This document shows positions 8,240 through 18,468 of a stretch of 64,000 nt of DNA, piece after piece. Made by a program: the position numbers and the translations under genes. The stretch spans positions 17,716-81,715 of the forward strand of contig JAILRB010000024.1 in the NCBI GenBank assembly GCA_024698585.1, written 5' to 3'. Numbering within the stretch: position 1 is the stretch's first letter; every line of letters starts with the position of its first letter. This stretch comes from Eubacterium sp. GTDB taxonomy: Bacteria; Bacillota; Clostridia; Lachnospirales; Lachnospiraceae. The notes under the pieces were generated by a model. The model did no database searches. It was not told the origin of the DNA and saw only the letters and a list, made by a program, of their open reading frames with translations.

Positions 8240-9358
8240 ATGAGTGATAGTCCAATTAGGATTTTACATGTAATAGGGAGCATGAATCGTGGTGGCGCAG
8301 AAGTCATGATTATGAATCTTTATCGGAATATTGATCGTAGCAAGGTACAATTTGATTTTGTTGTTCAAGTTGAAGAGAAGGCAAGCTTTGATGATGAAAT
8401 TATTTCTTTAGGTGGACGAATTTTTCATTGTCCTGCCTTTAATGCAAAAAACTATTTCTTGTATAAAAAATGGTGGAATCAATTTTTTGAAAAACACCAT
8501 AAAGAGTATCGGGCAGTGCATGGACATATTGGGCGAAGTGTTTCAACATTTTTAAAAATAGCACGGAAATATCATTTATATACAATTGCACATAGTCATA
8601 ATACAGCACCAAAAGGAATTAAAAGTTTCCTGATTACTGCATACGCATGGCCTACAAGATTTTTAGCTGACTTCTATTTTGCATGTTCAGTTGATGCTGG
8701 TGTATCAAGATATGGAACTAGAATTTCAAAAAATCAAAAGAAATTCAAAGTTTTAAATAATGCAATTGAAACTCGAAAATTTCAGTTTGATGAAAAGGTT
8801 AGAGAAGAAATACGGCGAGAGTATGGAATAGAACAGAAAATAGTAATCGGGCATATTGGGCGTTTTGTGAATCAGAAAAATCACATTTTTTTATTGGACA
8901 TATTTGAAAAGATACATAGTAAGTGTCAAGATACAATTCTGATGTTAGTCGGAGATGGAGAACTAAGGGATAGTATTCAAACAAAAGTAAAGAGAATGGG
9001 ATTAGATGATGCTGTTATTTTTATAGGGGTGCAAGAAGATGTTTCGGTATTATATCAAGCAATGGATGTCTTTGTATTTCCATCTCTTTTCGAGGGGCTA
9101 GGAATTGTAGCTGTAGAGGCACAAACTACAGGATTGCAGTGTGTTATTTCTGATGCAGTCTCAAAGGAATGCATTGTTACGAAAAATCAAGTTTCAATTT
9201 GTAGCTTAAAAGAAAGTGCAGAGAAATGGGCAGAAATTGTGTTAAAAAATAGTAATTATGTACGTAAAGATAGTTCAGAACAGGTAATTGCTCATGGATA
9301 TGACATTCATGAAACAGCAAAGTGGCTTTCGAATTTTTATATGGAGATAAAAAAGTAG
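8240..9358 (+). CDS. Glycosyltransferase family 4, EpsF/CapH-like
   Basis: A 372-residue GT-B enzyme that opens with the glycine-rich acceptor-side loop (VIGSMNRGGAEVM), then AHSHNT, the donor-domain start IGHIGRFVNQKNH and the nucleotide-sugar region PSLFEGLGIVAVEAQ. It resembles the EpsF/CapH group of exopolysaccharide transferases. It is paralogous to the gene at 10264. The DNA is clearly more AT-rich than the start of the operon, consistent with an exchanged cassette. Confidence 0.9.
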   Translation: MSDSPIRILHVIGSMNRGGAEVMIMNLYRNIDRSKVQFDFVVQVEEKASFDDEIISLGGRIFHCPAFNAKNYFLYKKWWNQFFEKHHKEYRAVHGHIGRSVSTFLKIARKYHLYTIAHSHNTAPKGIKSFLITAYAWPTRFLADFYFACSVDAGVSRYGTRISKNQKKFKVLNNAIETRKFQFDEKVREEIRREYGIEQKIVIGHIGRFVNQKNHIFLLDIFEKIHSKCQDTILMLVGDGELRDSIQTKVKRMGLDDAVIFIGVQEDVSVLYQAMDVFVFPSLFEGLGIVAVEAQTTGLQCVISDAVSKECIVTKNQVSICSLKESAEKWAEIVLKNSNYVRKDSSEQVIAHGYDIHETAKWLSNFYMEIKK

Positions 9359-10260
9359 TGAAAGAAGAAAAAAAATTGTCAATTATTACTCCAACATTTA
9401 ACAGGGGGGAGTTGCTAAAAAAATGTTATGAATCACTGAGAGCTCAAACGTCGTTGAATTTTGAATGGATTATTATTGACGACGGAAGTAGTGATAATAC
9501 GGAAGAAATTGTAAGTCAGTTTATGGCAGAAAATAACGGGTTTTCAATTCAATTTCAAAAAAAAGAAAATGGTGGAAAACACACCGCATTAAATGAGTCT
9601 CATAAATATATCACTGGTGATTATGTCCTGATACTTGATAGTGATGACTATTTAACAGAAGATGCTGTCAGTAGTGTGTTATCTTGCTGGGAAAAATATA
9701 AAGATTCTAAACATATAGGTATGATAATTTTTTTGAAAGGCTTTGATTGTGACACGCCTGTAGCATATGCTAAAGATGAAGAAAAAACTGTTGACATCCT
9801 GCGGTACAAGAGAATTTGCAAATATGGGAGTGATTGCTGTGAAGTAATCAGAAGTGAATTATTTTTAAAATACCCTTTTCCTGTTTATGATAATGAAATA
9901 TTTATGCCAGAAACAGTCTTGTGGTATCGGGTAGGCTTAGAATGTCAATGTATTTATATTAATAAAGTAGTGTACATTTGTGAGTATTTAGAAGGGGGAC
10001 TGACTAAGTCTGGTAGAAAACTTAGAATATTAAATCCTAGGGGCGGAATGTTAAATTCAGAATTAGGAATGGATCGGAAGAATTATATGACACTAAGATT
10101 AAAAAATGGATTGTTATTTGTATGTTATGGTTTCTTTTCCGATTTGAGCCCTAAAGAAATAATCGAGCAGAGTGATCGTTATCGATGGATAAAAATTATA
10201 TGTTTATTTCCTGGAAACATAATGTTTCGATGGTGGAAAAGAAAGTATTTAAAGGTGTAA
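9358..10260 (+). CDS. Glycosyltransferase family 2 (GT-A)
   Basis: A GT-A enzyme of 300 residues. The nucleotide-binding start (LSIITPTFNRGELL), the IIDDGSSDNT motif and the metal-binding LDSDD are all present. I choose the GTG at 9358, which overlaps the previous stop by one base and follows GGAG at 9343-9346; an ATG at 9322 would overlap the previous gene by 37 bases and has no good ribosome binding site. It likely transfers one sugar of the repeat unit; donor unknown. Confidence 0.88.
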   Translation: MKEEKKLSIITPTFNRGELLKKCYESLRAQTSLNFEWIIIDDGSSDNTEEIVSQFMAENNGFSIQFQKKENGGKHTALNESHKYITGDYVLILDSDDYLTEDAVSSVLSCWEKYKDSKHIGMIIFLKGFDCDTPVAYAKDEEKTVDILRYKRICKYGSDCCEVIRSELFLKYPFPVYDNEIFMPETVLWYRVGLECQCIYINKVVYICEYLEGGLTKSGRKLRILNPRGGMLNSELGMDRKNYMTLRLKNGLLFVCYGFFSDLSPKEIIEQSDRYRWIKIICLFPGNIMFRWWKRKYLKV

Positions 10261-10263
10261 AAA

Positions 10264-11418
10264 ATGAAAATATTAATGGTTGCAGGATCTATGCATGTAG
10301 GAGGCATAGAGAATCAGTTAATGCATTTGATGAGAAATGTAGATAAAAATAAGTTTCATATAGACTTTACTTCTGATATGCCAGAAGCATTTTACAGAGA
10401 AGAAATTGAAGCGTTAGGTGGAAATTTTCTTCTTTTGGAGAATAAATGCAGAAATCATCCGCTTAAATATTGTAGAGAACTGTATCGTATTATGCGAGAA
10501 GGAAAATATGATATTGTTCATGCACATGAGTTATTCCATTGTGGAATAACGGTTTTTGTGGCAGCCCTAGCTGGTGTACCATGTCGTTTTACGCACGCTC
10601 ATAATTGGCGAGAAGGAGATGATGAAAGTGGAAAGTATAGTTTGATAAGAAGATCCTATCAAAGTGTAATGAGAACTTCTATACGATTATTTTCGACAAC
10701 TCAGATTGCGTGCTCCACTTGGGCAGGAAAGTTCCTGTATGGAAAGAAATGTCTAAAGAAAAAATCATATCATTTAGTATTTAATTCAGTAGATACAACA
10801 AAATATTTGGACAAATTTGATTGCATTGAAGAGGGAGATTTCATTGAAAAAGATGGATGGAAAAATGTGATTAATGTTGCGAGAGTTAGCAAGGTGAAGA
10901 ATCAAGTATTCTTAGTTGATATCGCAAAAGAACTGAAAAAAAGAAATAAGAAAATAAGAATTCTTTGTGTTGGAGATGGTGATGATGATGAAATGAAGCA
11001 AAGAATGATGGATGAGATAAAAGAAAGTCAGTTGAGTGAGTATATTTATTTTTTGGGGGTTAGAAAAGATGTGGATGCCCTTTTGAGAAAATGTAGTGCA
11101 TTTATATTGCCGTCAAAATATGAAGGGATGCCGCTGGTGATGATAGAGGCTCAGGCAACAGGACTTCCGTGTATCTCTGCGGACACTTATTCGAGGGAAG
11201 TGGATTTTGAAATTGGAAAAGTGAAATGGATACCGTTGACAGAAGGCGTTGAAACTTGGGCAGATTCGATAGAGGCAGCGGTGGAGATGGAGAAAGCTAT
11301 AAAATCTGAAGTTGTTAACGCAATAGAAAACAAAGGATTTGATTCAAAAATCTTTACAAAAAAGATATGTGAATTATATGAAAAGGATTATCGGAGAAAA
11401 AGGGAGAAGAATAATTGA
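10264..11418 (+). CDS. Glycosyltransferase family 4, EpsF/CapH-like
   Basis: A 384-residue GT-B protein with the acceptor-side loop [26 protein letters not shown], the donor-domain start [12 protein letters not shown] and the E-x7-E region [13 protein letters not shown]. The layout closely follows the gene at 8240, suggesting duplication or recruitment of the same subfamily for two linkages. It begins 3 bases after the preceding stop. Confidence 0.9.
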   Translation: MKILMVAGSMHVGGIENQLMHLMRNVDKNKFHIDFTSDMPEAFYREEIEALGGNFLLLENKCRNHPLKYCRELYRIMREGKYDIVHAHELFHCGITVFVAALAGVPCRFTHAHNWREGDDESGKYSLIRRSYQSVMRTSIRLFSTTQIACSTWAGKFLYGKKCLKKKSYHLVFNSVDTTKYLDKFDCIEEGDFIEKDGWKNVINVARVSKVKNQVFLVDIAKELKKRNKKIRILCVGDGDDDEMKQRMMDEIKESQLSEYIYFLGVRKDVDALLRKCSAFILPSKYEGMPLVMIEAQATGLPCISADTYSREVDFEIGKVKWIPLTEGVETWADSIEAAVEMEKAIKSEVVNAIENKGFDSKIFTKKICELYEKDYRRKREKNN

Positions 11419-11927
11419 AAGTAATAATTGGAAGAATTATTTATAACCTGTTGGGAAAACATATGCCCCTTTCCTTTAGTAAATATAGTTTTGGCAGTAA
11501 AAAAATTCGTGCATTTTGTGGAAAATTGATTCTGAGAGAATGTGGTAAAAATGTTAACATTGAAAAGGGTGCAATGTTTAATGAAAATGTCTCATTGGGA
11601 GATAATTCAGGAATTGGAGTGAATGCGCTAGTTTCATCTGATGTGACGATTGGAAAAGATGTAATGATGGGACCGGAGTGTTATATTTATACGCAAAATC
11701 ATGGAATGGGTAGAACTGATATACCGATGTGGAAACAGGATTTTACAGAAGTTCGACCAGTGAAAATTGGTGATGATGTTTGGATTGGATCGAGAGTAAC
11801 CATTTTGCCAGGTGTAACAATTGGAAATGGAAGTGTGATAGGTTCTAGTTCGGTTGTTACAAAGGACGTGGAACCCTATTCTATTGTTGCAGGAAATCCA
11901 GCCAAAGTGATAAAAAGGAGAAAATAG
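11415..11927 (+). CDS. Hexapeptide-repeat (left-handed beta-helix) O-acetyltransferase
   Basis: A 170-residue protein with repeated [LIV]-G-x4 turns from about residue 45 ([20 protein letters not shown], and later [20 protein letters not shown]). It ends with the acetyl-CoA-site motif [22 protein letters not shown], the hallmark of the maltose/WcaF-type acetyltransferases. The catalytic His is expected in TQNHGM. It starts with TTG overlapping the previous stop by four bases, behind GGGAG. It probably O-acetylates a sugar of the glycan in the cytoplasm using acetyl-CoA. Confidence 0.92.
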   Translation: MKVIIGRIIYNLLGKHMPLSFSKYSFGSKKIRAFCGKLILRECGKNVNIEKGAMFNENVSLGDNSGIGVNALVSSDVTIGKDVMMGPECYIYTQNHGMGRTDIPMWKQDFTEVRPVKIGDDVWIGSRVTILPGVTIGNGSVIGSSSVVTKDVEPYSIVAGNPAKVIKRRK

Positions 11928-13099
11928 TGAAGAAAAAATTGATATTTGTAATCCCAACGTTAAGAATGGGTGGTGCGGAAAAAAGCCTTGTGACTCTTCT
12001 CAAGGCACTAGATTCTCAAAAGGTTGAAGTAGATTTATTCTTATTTGAAACAGGAGGAGTGCTTCAATCAGAAGTTCCTAAATGGGTTAATATTGTAGGT
12101 GCTGATGAAGTGAGTCAAGCCATGCTTCTTGAGTGGAGATATTACGCAAAAAATTTGTTCCTTAAAGGACATTTTATAAAGGGATTTGTTAGAACATGGA
12201 TTTCAATACGCCACAAATTATCTCGCAAAAAAATATTTGAGTGGAAATTATTGAGCAAACATATCAAAAAACTTGAAAAGAATTATGATGTTGCAATCGG
12301 GTATCTTGAAGGAAATACTGACTTTTTTGTGATTGATAAGATTGAAGCAAAGAAAAAAATTGGATGGATCCATATAGATTTTTCAGGAAGAGAATTACTT
12401 GAAGAAGAACTGGAGTATTATAAGAAATTTGATGAGTTGGCAACTATTTCGGATATATGTAGAGACGCATTTCTTCATTACCTCCCAGAGGTGAAAAACA
12501 AGATGCATATCATAGAGAATATTGTCTTAGAAGAGGATGTTGAAAAAAAATCAAGAGAAAGTGTAAATGATTGCTGGAAGGAAAATGCTTCCTGGAATTT
12601 TGTATCTGTTGGTAGGTTAGATCACCAAAAAGGGTTTGATATTGCAGTACGTGCGGCTAAGATTCTTGTGGATAAAAATATTTCATTTTGTTGGCACATA
12701 TTTGGAGAAGGTGTGATGCGAGGGGAATTAGAAAACTTTATCGCGGATAACAAACTAGAAAATAATATCGTTTTGGAGGGGATAAGACAAAATCCATACC
12801 CATATATGAAAAAAGCAGATTTAATCGTCCAGCCCTCTAGATATGAGGGAAAATCTATTGTTTTAGATGAGGCAAAAATATTAGGAAAAGCAATTGTTGT
12901 TACAGAGTATCCTTCTGTATTTGACCAAATCAAAGATGGGGAAACAGGAGTGATTACGAAAATTGATGCTAAGGGAATTGCTGAAGGAATTGAAAAAATA
13001 ATAAATGATACAGAACTAAAAGAGTATTTAGAAAAGAACACGAAAGAAGAACCAAACAATAGTTATAAGATGATTAAAGCATTTTATAATTTATTGTAA
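11927..13099 (+). CDS. Glycosyltransferase family 4
   Basis: A 390-residue GT-B enzyme that begins KKLIFVIPTLRMGGAEKSL. The donor domain follows from about 225 (FVSVGRLDHQKGFDIAV), with the E-x7-E region in SRYEGKSIVLDEAK. It starts with GTG, overlapping the previous stop by one base behind AAGGAG. Its C-terminal half resembles the gene at 17297 (both have PYPYxKKADxxVQPSR), so the two are probably related transferases. The donor and linkage are unknown. Confidence 0.9.
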   Translation: MKKKLIFVIPTLRMGGAEKSLVTLLKALDSQKVEVDLFLFETGGVLQSEVPKWVNIVGADEVSQAMLLEWRYYAKNLFLKGHFIKGFVRTWISIRHKLSRKKIFEWKLLSKHIKKLEKNYDVAIGYLEGNTDFFVIDKIEAKKKIGWIHIDFSGRELLEEELEYYKKFDELATISDICRDAFLHYLPEVKNKMHIIENIVLEEDVEKKSRESVNDCWKENASWNFVSVGRLDHQKGFDIAVRAAKILVDKNISFCWHIFGEGVMRGELENFIADNKLENNIVLEGIRQNPYPYMKKADLIVQPSRYEGKSIVLDEAKILGKAIVVTEYPSVFDQIKDGETGVITKIDAKGIAEGIEKIINDTELKEYLEKNTKEEPNNSYKMIKAFYNLL

Positions 13100-13136
13100 T
13101 AAAAAACAAAGTTTTAATGAATGTGGGAAATATGTA

Positions 13137-14303
13137 ATGGGAGTAAAGATATATTGGTATATTGTCGCAATAGTTATAATACTCGGGATGATACTACCAC
13201 AAGAAGGGAAAGATAGAAAGTACTATATATTTTTGATGACTGTACTTCATACATTTGTCTGTGGTTGGCGATATATTTATTTGACAGGAGATTTAAGAAA
13301 ATATGCATATTATTATGGTATTTATAATGACAAATCATTAGGATGGTTTGATGAAGAAATTTTTCATGGAGGAAGAAATGCAGGATTCCAGTGGATTTGT
13401 AAGGCTTTTTCTATGATGACTGATGGAGATTTCCATATATTTTTAATATGTTTGGCTATTTTTATGCAGGTTTCTTTTGCAATATTAATATATTACTATT
13501 CTCCGAGACCATGGCTAAGTTATTTAATATGGAATTGTATGTCTTTCTATTTAGTTTATGGATTTACGACCATTAAACAGGGATTAGCGATGACTGTTTT
13601 ACTTTATGCAATGATGGCTATTTTTCAACAAAAAAAGCGTTCTTTTTTTATTCTTGTTTTATTAGCAGGATTTATTCATGCACCAGCGTTCGTTTTTTTA
13701 CCAGCATATCTTATCGCTAATAAGAAAATAACTGAAAATACGGTTATTGTTTATATAATCACAATGATAATGGTTTATTTATTTAAAAAGCCGATTGCAG
13801 AGTGGGGGACAGATATTTATTACGAAGACGCGATTGTTAATACAAATAAGATGATTTCTTTAGGAGGAAGATTTGTTGTTATTTGTATTATTATTCTATG
13901 CGGATTGCTTATTAAAGGATTTCGAGAAAGACAGTTTGAAACATTGTTTACGTTGATGGTTATTGCAGCATCACTTCAAATTTTCTCGGGGTATAATAAT
14001 GTCTTTACCAGATTTTCGGATTATTATTTTCAGTTTACTGTATTGTTTATACCAATGATTTTCTATAAACCGATTCACACGGTTCCGATGAACGATGAGA
14101 AGAATCTTCCGCCATTTATTTTTGATCAGGATAGTTTGAATTTTTTTGTAATGCTATTAACGGTCATATTAATATGGTTCTATCATGTTACATGTTTAGG
14201 AAGAACGATTGAATTAAAAGCTGATGACTATTTGAATTACCGATTTAATTGGGAGGTACAGGATGAAAAACAAGCAGAACAATACGAAGAAGTTAAGTAT
14301 TAG
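13137..14303 (+). CDS. EpsG-like polysaccharide polymerase (Wzy-type)
   Basis: A 388-residue integral membrane protein with about ten hydrophobic segments. Conserved EpsG-family features include CGWRYIYLTGDLRKY near the start, TTIKQGLAMTVLLYAMM in the middle and the FIHAPAFVFLPAYL stretch. EpsG proteins are thought to polymerise repeat units outside the membrane in Wzx/Wzy-dependent pathways. No Wzx flippase is seen in this window, while a Wzm/Wzt exporter is, so its role here is open: true polymerase, or a block transfer to an exported chain. Confidence 0.8.
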   Translation: MGVKIYWYIVAIVIILGMILPQEGKDRKYYIFLMTVLHTFVCGWRYIYLTGDLRKYAYYYGIYNDKSLGWFDEEIFHGGRNAGFQWICKAFSMMTDGDFHIFLICLAIFMQVSFAILIYYYSPRPWLSYLIWNCMSFYLVYGFTTIKQGLAMTVLLYAMMAIFQQKKRSFFILVLLAGFIHAPAFVFLPAYLIANKKITENTVIVYIITMIMVYLFKKPIAEWGTDIYYEDAIVNTNKMISLGGRFVVICIIILCGLLIKGFRERQFETLFTLMVIAASLQIFSGYNNVFTRFSDYYFQFTVLFIPMIFYKPIHTVPMNDEKNLPPFIFDQDSLNFFVMLLTVILIWFYHVTCLGRTIELKADDYLNYRFNWEVQDEKQAEQYEEVKY

Positions 14304-15333
14304 TATCATTATCCCGTTATATAATTGTGAATCCTTTATTAGACATTGTGTGGAAAGTATTCTCAACATGAATCGAGATGATGTCGAAATTATTTTAATC
14401 AATGACGGCTCAACAGATGAAACCGGAGAAATTTGCGAGTGCTTAGCAAAAAGTAATGAATTCATTCATTACTTTTTGCAAGAAAATCAAGGGGTTTCAG
14501 CAGCTCGTAATAATGGGCTAAGTAAAGCTCAGGGAGAGTATGTGTTATTTATTGATGCAGACGATATCATTGATCCTGAAGCAATGAATCTATTACTTAC
14601 TAAGATTACTGATGATTCATCTATTGATATGGCTATTTACGGTATGACATTCGACTATTATCATCATGGTGAGTGTTATCGAAGAGAGACCTTAAACACG
14701 CCAATTAAAGGAAGTGAGGAGACTTCGGAATGGATAAAAAAAATCGAAGCCTTATTTGATGCTAATTCCCTTAGTTCTCTATGCAACAAAGTATTTAAAA
14801 GAAGCCTATTAGAAAAAAATCAATTAGAGCTTAATAAGGAAATGTTCCTTTATGAAGATTTAGAGTATTCGATTCGCTGCTTAACTTATTGTAATCATAT
14901 CTTTTTTGAACCGACTGCAATTTATCATTACCGTCAATCAGAAGATGAAGGAAATGCAGGAAGAAGATTAAAAAGAATAGAGCATATTAATGGACTTGTA
15001 GATCAAATTGAAAAAGCATTTGAGTTACTTCAAAAAAATTGTTTGGATATATATGATATTGAAATAGAGAAAAAGAATATCTTACTAAAATTATATTTGG
15101 TCCTTGCTAGAGAAAAGATAGAAGTATCAGGAAGAAAAGAGGTAAAAATCATCTGTGAAGATTTTAAACGGTGGAGTATTGAACACCAAATGATATCAGA
15201 TGATAACTATTTTATGATGCTTATGAATCAGAATGTTAGTAGATTGATTCTTAAAAGAAACTATAGTTCATTGAGACATAAAATTGCTGTCAAAGTGAAA
15301 AATACCGGATGGTATCAAAAGAAACACAGTTAA
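14263..15333 (+). CDS. Glycosyltransferase family 2
   Basis: A 356-residue GT-A enzyme. It shows SIIIPLYNCESFIRHCVESI, INDGSTDETGEIC, the acceptor-side GVSAARNNGL and the metal-binding IDADD. The ATG at 14263 has GGGAGG just upstream and lies inside the end of the polymerase gene (41-base overlap), so coupling is likely. The last 130 residues have no strong motif and probably set acceptor choice. Confidence 0.9.
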   Translation: MKNKQNNTKKLSISIIIPLYNCESFIRHCVESILNMNRDDVEIILINDGSTDETGEICECLAKSNEFIHYFLQENQGVSAARNNGLSKAQGEYVLFIDADDIIDPEAMNLLLTKITDDSSIDMAIYGMTFDYYHHGECYRRETLNTPIKGSEETSEWIKKIEALFDANSLSSLCNKVFKRSLLEKNQLELNKEMFLYEDLEYSIRCLTYCNHIFFEPTAIYHYRQSEDEGNAGRRLKRIEHINGLVDQIEKAFELLQKNCLDIYDIEIEKKNILLKLYLVLAREKIEVSGRKEVKIICEDFKRWSIEHQMISDDNYFMMLMNQNVSRLILKRNYSSLRHKIAVKVKNTGWYQKKHS

Positions 15334-15345
15334 TAGGAGATTAGC

Positions 15346-16347
15346 ATGGATATCGATTTTGTCATTCTCTGGGTAGATGGAAATGACCCGGAATGGTTAA
15401 AAGAAAAAAGAGAATATCAGGGAATTACGGAGAATGAGAATACTTCAGATAATCGTTTTCGTGACTGGGGGATTCTTCCGTATTGGTTTCGGTCTGTAGA
15501 AAAGTTTGCACCATGGGTACGAAAAATACATTTCGTAACCTGGGGACACGTCCCAGAGTTTTTAAATCTGGATGCTCCGAAACTCAATATTGTAAAGCAC
15601 GAAGATTTTATTCCGAAGGAGTATCTGCCTACATTTAGTTCCCATGCCATAGAAATGAATATTCATAGAATTACGGATTTGGCAGAACATTTCGTATACT
15701 TTAATGATGATATGTTTATGCTTCGGCCGTTTCAGAAAGAAGATTTCTTTCGAGAAGGATTGCCATGTACTTATGGAGGAGAGGTGCCGATTTCTCTGAT
15801 TGGTAATATCGGAACATGGCAGCATGCAGCAGTAAATGACTTGGGAATTGTGAATGCACACTTTCCAAAACGAGAGGCTGTGAAAAAGTATGGGAAAAAA
15901 TATCGAGACAAAAGTTATCGATTTAAGGACAATATACGAACTTGGTTTTTAGAAAAGTTACATCCCGATTATTTTACTGGATTTAAAAACATCCATGCTC
16001 CGGCTGCCTATTTAAAAAGTGCATTTCAGGAAGTGTGGGAAGCGGAACCGGAAAAATTGGATGATACCTGTCGGGATCGATTCAGAACCAGTGATAATGT
16101 AAATCAGTGGGTGGTGCTCTGGTGGCAGATCGGCAGTGGGCAGTTTTCACCGAAAGTTATAGATAATCTGGTTAATTCTGTAACGGAAAAAACTATTGAT
16201 GAATTGTGTGATGTGATAGAGAATCAGAAACATCAGTATATTTGTCTGAATGATCCGGAAGGGGATATTGATTTTGAACAGTTGGCACAAAGGATTCGGA
16301 ACTCCTTTGAAATATTACTTTCAGATAAGGGACCATATGAATTATGA
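15346..16347 (+). CDS. Stealth-family sugar-1-phosphate transferase
   Basis: A 333-residue protein of the Stealth family (bacterial capsule phosphotransferases related to human GNPTAB). Conserved region 1 is at the N-terminus (DIDFVILWVDGNDPEW), region 2 runs from about 40 (RDWGILPYWFRSVEKFAPWV, then FVTWGHVPEFL and FVYFNDDMF), and region 3 includes HAPAAYL at about 218. The family transfers a hexose-1-phosphate from a nucleotide-sugar to a sugar hydroxyl, giving a phosphodiester linkage. So the glycan made here is predicted to contain a phosphodiester. Less AT-rich than its glycosyltransferase neighbours. Confidence 0.92.
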   Translation: MDIDFVILWVDGNDPEWLKEKREYQGITENENTSDNRFRDWGILPYWFRSVEKFAPWVRKIHFVTWGHVPEFLNLDAPKLNIVKHEDFIPKEYLPTFSSHAIEMNIHRITDLAEHFVYFNDDMFMLRPFQKEDFFREGLPCTYGGEVPISLIGNIGTWQHAAVNDLGIVNAHFPKREAVKKYGKKYRDKSYRFKDNIRTWFLEKLHPDYFTGFKNIHAPAAYLKSAFQEVWEAEPEKLDDTCRDRFRTSDNVNQWVVLWWQIGSGQFSPKVIDNLVNSVTEKTIDELCDVIENQKHQYICLNDPEGDIDFEQLAQRIRNSFEILLSDKGPYEL

Positions 16348-16394
16348 TGCCGATGTCAAAAATGAGGTAAAATGAAAGGATAGGACTTTAGAAA

Positions 16395-17300
16395 GTGAAA
16401 AGAGGGTTTATAACAATTGCAGCGGGAAAGGAAGAATATTATTCTTTAGCGCAAAATCTGTTACGTTCATATAGATATTTCTGTACGGAACAATTACCCT
16501 TTGCAATTCTGTGTGATAGAGAAAACGAATATACAGAACAATTTGATGACATAATCCTTTTTAAAGATGGAGCAACAAATTCATATTTAGATAAACTTAG
16601 TTTAGGAGAATACCTTCCCTATGAAGAAACTATATTCATAGATGCAGACTGTCTGGCGTTTGACGATTTAAATGCGTTGTTTGGATATTTTGAAAAGGCA
16701 GATGATTTTTCCTGCTTTGGAAGAGTATTACCATTAGATGATTAAACAAGATGGTTCGAATATGAGAATCTCGGTAAGTTAAAATCTCAAGTTTCTTACG
16801 TGGTAGGTTTACATGGTGGAATCTATTATATGAGAAGGACAGATTTAACAAGAAAAGTTTTTGAAGATGCCAAGAGATTCGTTCCGGATTATCCGAAGTA
16901 TAAATTTAAAGGGAAATTTTTGACGCCAGGAGACGAGCCATTGATTGCTTTGTCGATGGCAGTAAATCAGTGCCATCCGGAACCTTTTCGTACGGAAGCT
17001 ATCTTTTGTTATTGGGAGAATGTGGAAGGAATGAAAATTGACATCACGGAAGGTAAGGCATTTATAGGTGATGGTGATATTAGCACAAGGCTTCTTCATT
17101 GGGGAACACGTTTTACAAAAGAATATGAATATCAAAGGCAGGTTGAATTGCTTGATATTATGCAATCGAATCAGGATAAGAAAGATATTATTATTCGTAA
17201 GTGTGTAAAAAAATATAACAGAAAAATCAGAAACAAAAAGATAATAGATTTTATCAAAAGAGTCATTAATAAAATCAGAAGGACTTTGAAATTGGGATGA
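16395..17300 (+). pseudogene. GT-A fold glycosyltransferase broken by one in-frame stop codon
   Basis: The frame from 16395 to 17300 (302 codons) is open except for one TAA at 16743-16745 (codon 117). Both halves read as one protein. The first has the GT-A start and the metal-binding IFIDADC; the second resumes directly after the stop (TRWFEYENLG, then VVGLHGGIYYMRR and PGDEPLIALSMA). No frameshift or deletion is needed, only one base change in a sense codon. The next gene overlaps its end by ATGA. It could be a real loss of one transferase in this strain, a sequence error, or stop read-through. Confidence 0.8.
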
Positions 17301-18463
17301 AAAAGAAAATAATATTTGTTACAAAAGCACTGTGGATTGGTGGCATAGAAACAGCTTTGGTAAATTTACTGAATCATTTTAACTATGAAAAGTACGATGT
17401 AACTTTATTGGTTCTTCACGCGGAACTGGATATGATGGAACAAATCCATCCAAGATGTCGTGTGATTATCGCAGACAGGGAAAAGGTGTATTCTTTCGAA
17501 AAAGAATACAAATATAAAAAATTATATCATTTGACGGAAAACACAGAAAATCCATCAAATTTACATCGTATAATGATGTGGTCTGTGCCATTGATAAAAT
17601 GGATAGAAAACAGACTATATATCCGATATATTCGAAAGATGATGAAACAGGAGTATTTTGATACTGCTGTTATTTATAGTGATGTGGTAGCCGAAACTGC
17701 TATCAGAGCAATAAAGGCGGATAAGTACTTGATGTACTATCATCACGGTGCAATGAGACATGTATATCATGACAAAATCGGATACAAGAAATGTGAAAAG
17801 ATTATAGCTGTATCTTCGAATCAGGCAGAAGAACTAAAGAGATTCATTCCACAGGCTAAGGATAAGATTATTACAATGCATAATTTAACGGATGTGGACG
17901 GAATTCGAAAAAAAGCTGAAGAACCAATCGAAGAGCTGTTTGATAATGATAAGTTTAACATAGTCTCTGTGGGAAGAGTTTCTTATGAAAAAGGAATGGA
18001 TCTTGCCGTGAAAGCATGTGCAAAATTAGTGAAAGACGGGTATGAGAATATTCGGTGGTGGATTGTTGGTGATGGACCGGCAATGGATGAGGTGAAGAGT
18101 GTAATAAAGGAGTGTGAAATGCAACGATATGTTAATCTTGTTGGAATGAAAGATAATCCTTATCCATATATCAAAAAGGCAGATGTTTATGTTCAGCCGA
18201 GTCGGTGTGAATCTTTTGGACTTACGATAAGTGAAGCGTTGATTTTAGGGAAAAATATAATTTCAACAGATACAATGGGAGCAAGAGAATTATTGACGGA
18301 AAAGTCTCTCGGGAGAATATGCAAAATGAAATCAGCAGATATTGCATATGCCATAGAGAACGAAATAAATGATGAAAAAAGATTTGAAGTACCGTATAAT
18401 AGTTGGGATAGGTTCAATAAAAAAAATCAAGAAATATTACAACAATTAGATTGGGTGTTATAG
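17297..18463 (+). CDS. Glycosyltransferase family 4
   Basis: A 388-residue GT-B protein. Features are KKIIFVTKALWIGGIETALV at the start, the donor-domain start IVSVGRVSYEKGMDLAV and the E-x7-E region SRCESFGLTISEAL. It overlaps the end of the broken transferase by ATGA. The similarity to the gene at 11927 (both carry a PYPYxKKADxxVQPSR segment) points to a shared subfamily. Donor and linkage are unknown. Confidence 0.9.
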   Translation: MKKKIIFVTKALWIGGIETALVNLLNHFNYEKYDVTLLVLHAELDMMEQIHPRCRVIIADREKVYSFEKEYKYKKLYHLTENTENPSNLHRIMMWSVPLIKWIENRLYIRYIRKMMKQEYFDTAVIYSDVVAETAIRAIKADKYLMYYHHGAMRHVYHDKIGYKKCEKIIAVSSNQAEELKRFIPQAKDKIITMHNLTDVDGIRKKAEEPIEELFDNDKFNIVSVGRVSYEKGMDLAVKACAKLVKDGYENIRWWIVGDGPAMDEVKSVIKECEMQRYVNLVGMKDNPYPYIKKADVYVQPSRCESFGLTISEALILGKNIISTDTMGARELLTEKSLGRICKMKSADIAYAIENEINDEKRFEVPYNSWDRFNKKNQEILQQLDWVL

Positions 18464-18468
18464 AAAAT

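Noticed and set aside
9322..9357. ATG start giving 12 extra residues to the GT2 enzyme at 9358
   Set aside because: It overlaps the preceding gene by 37 bases and lacks a good ribosome binding site; the GTG at 9358 fits the fold start.
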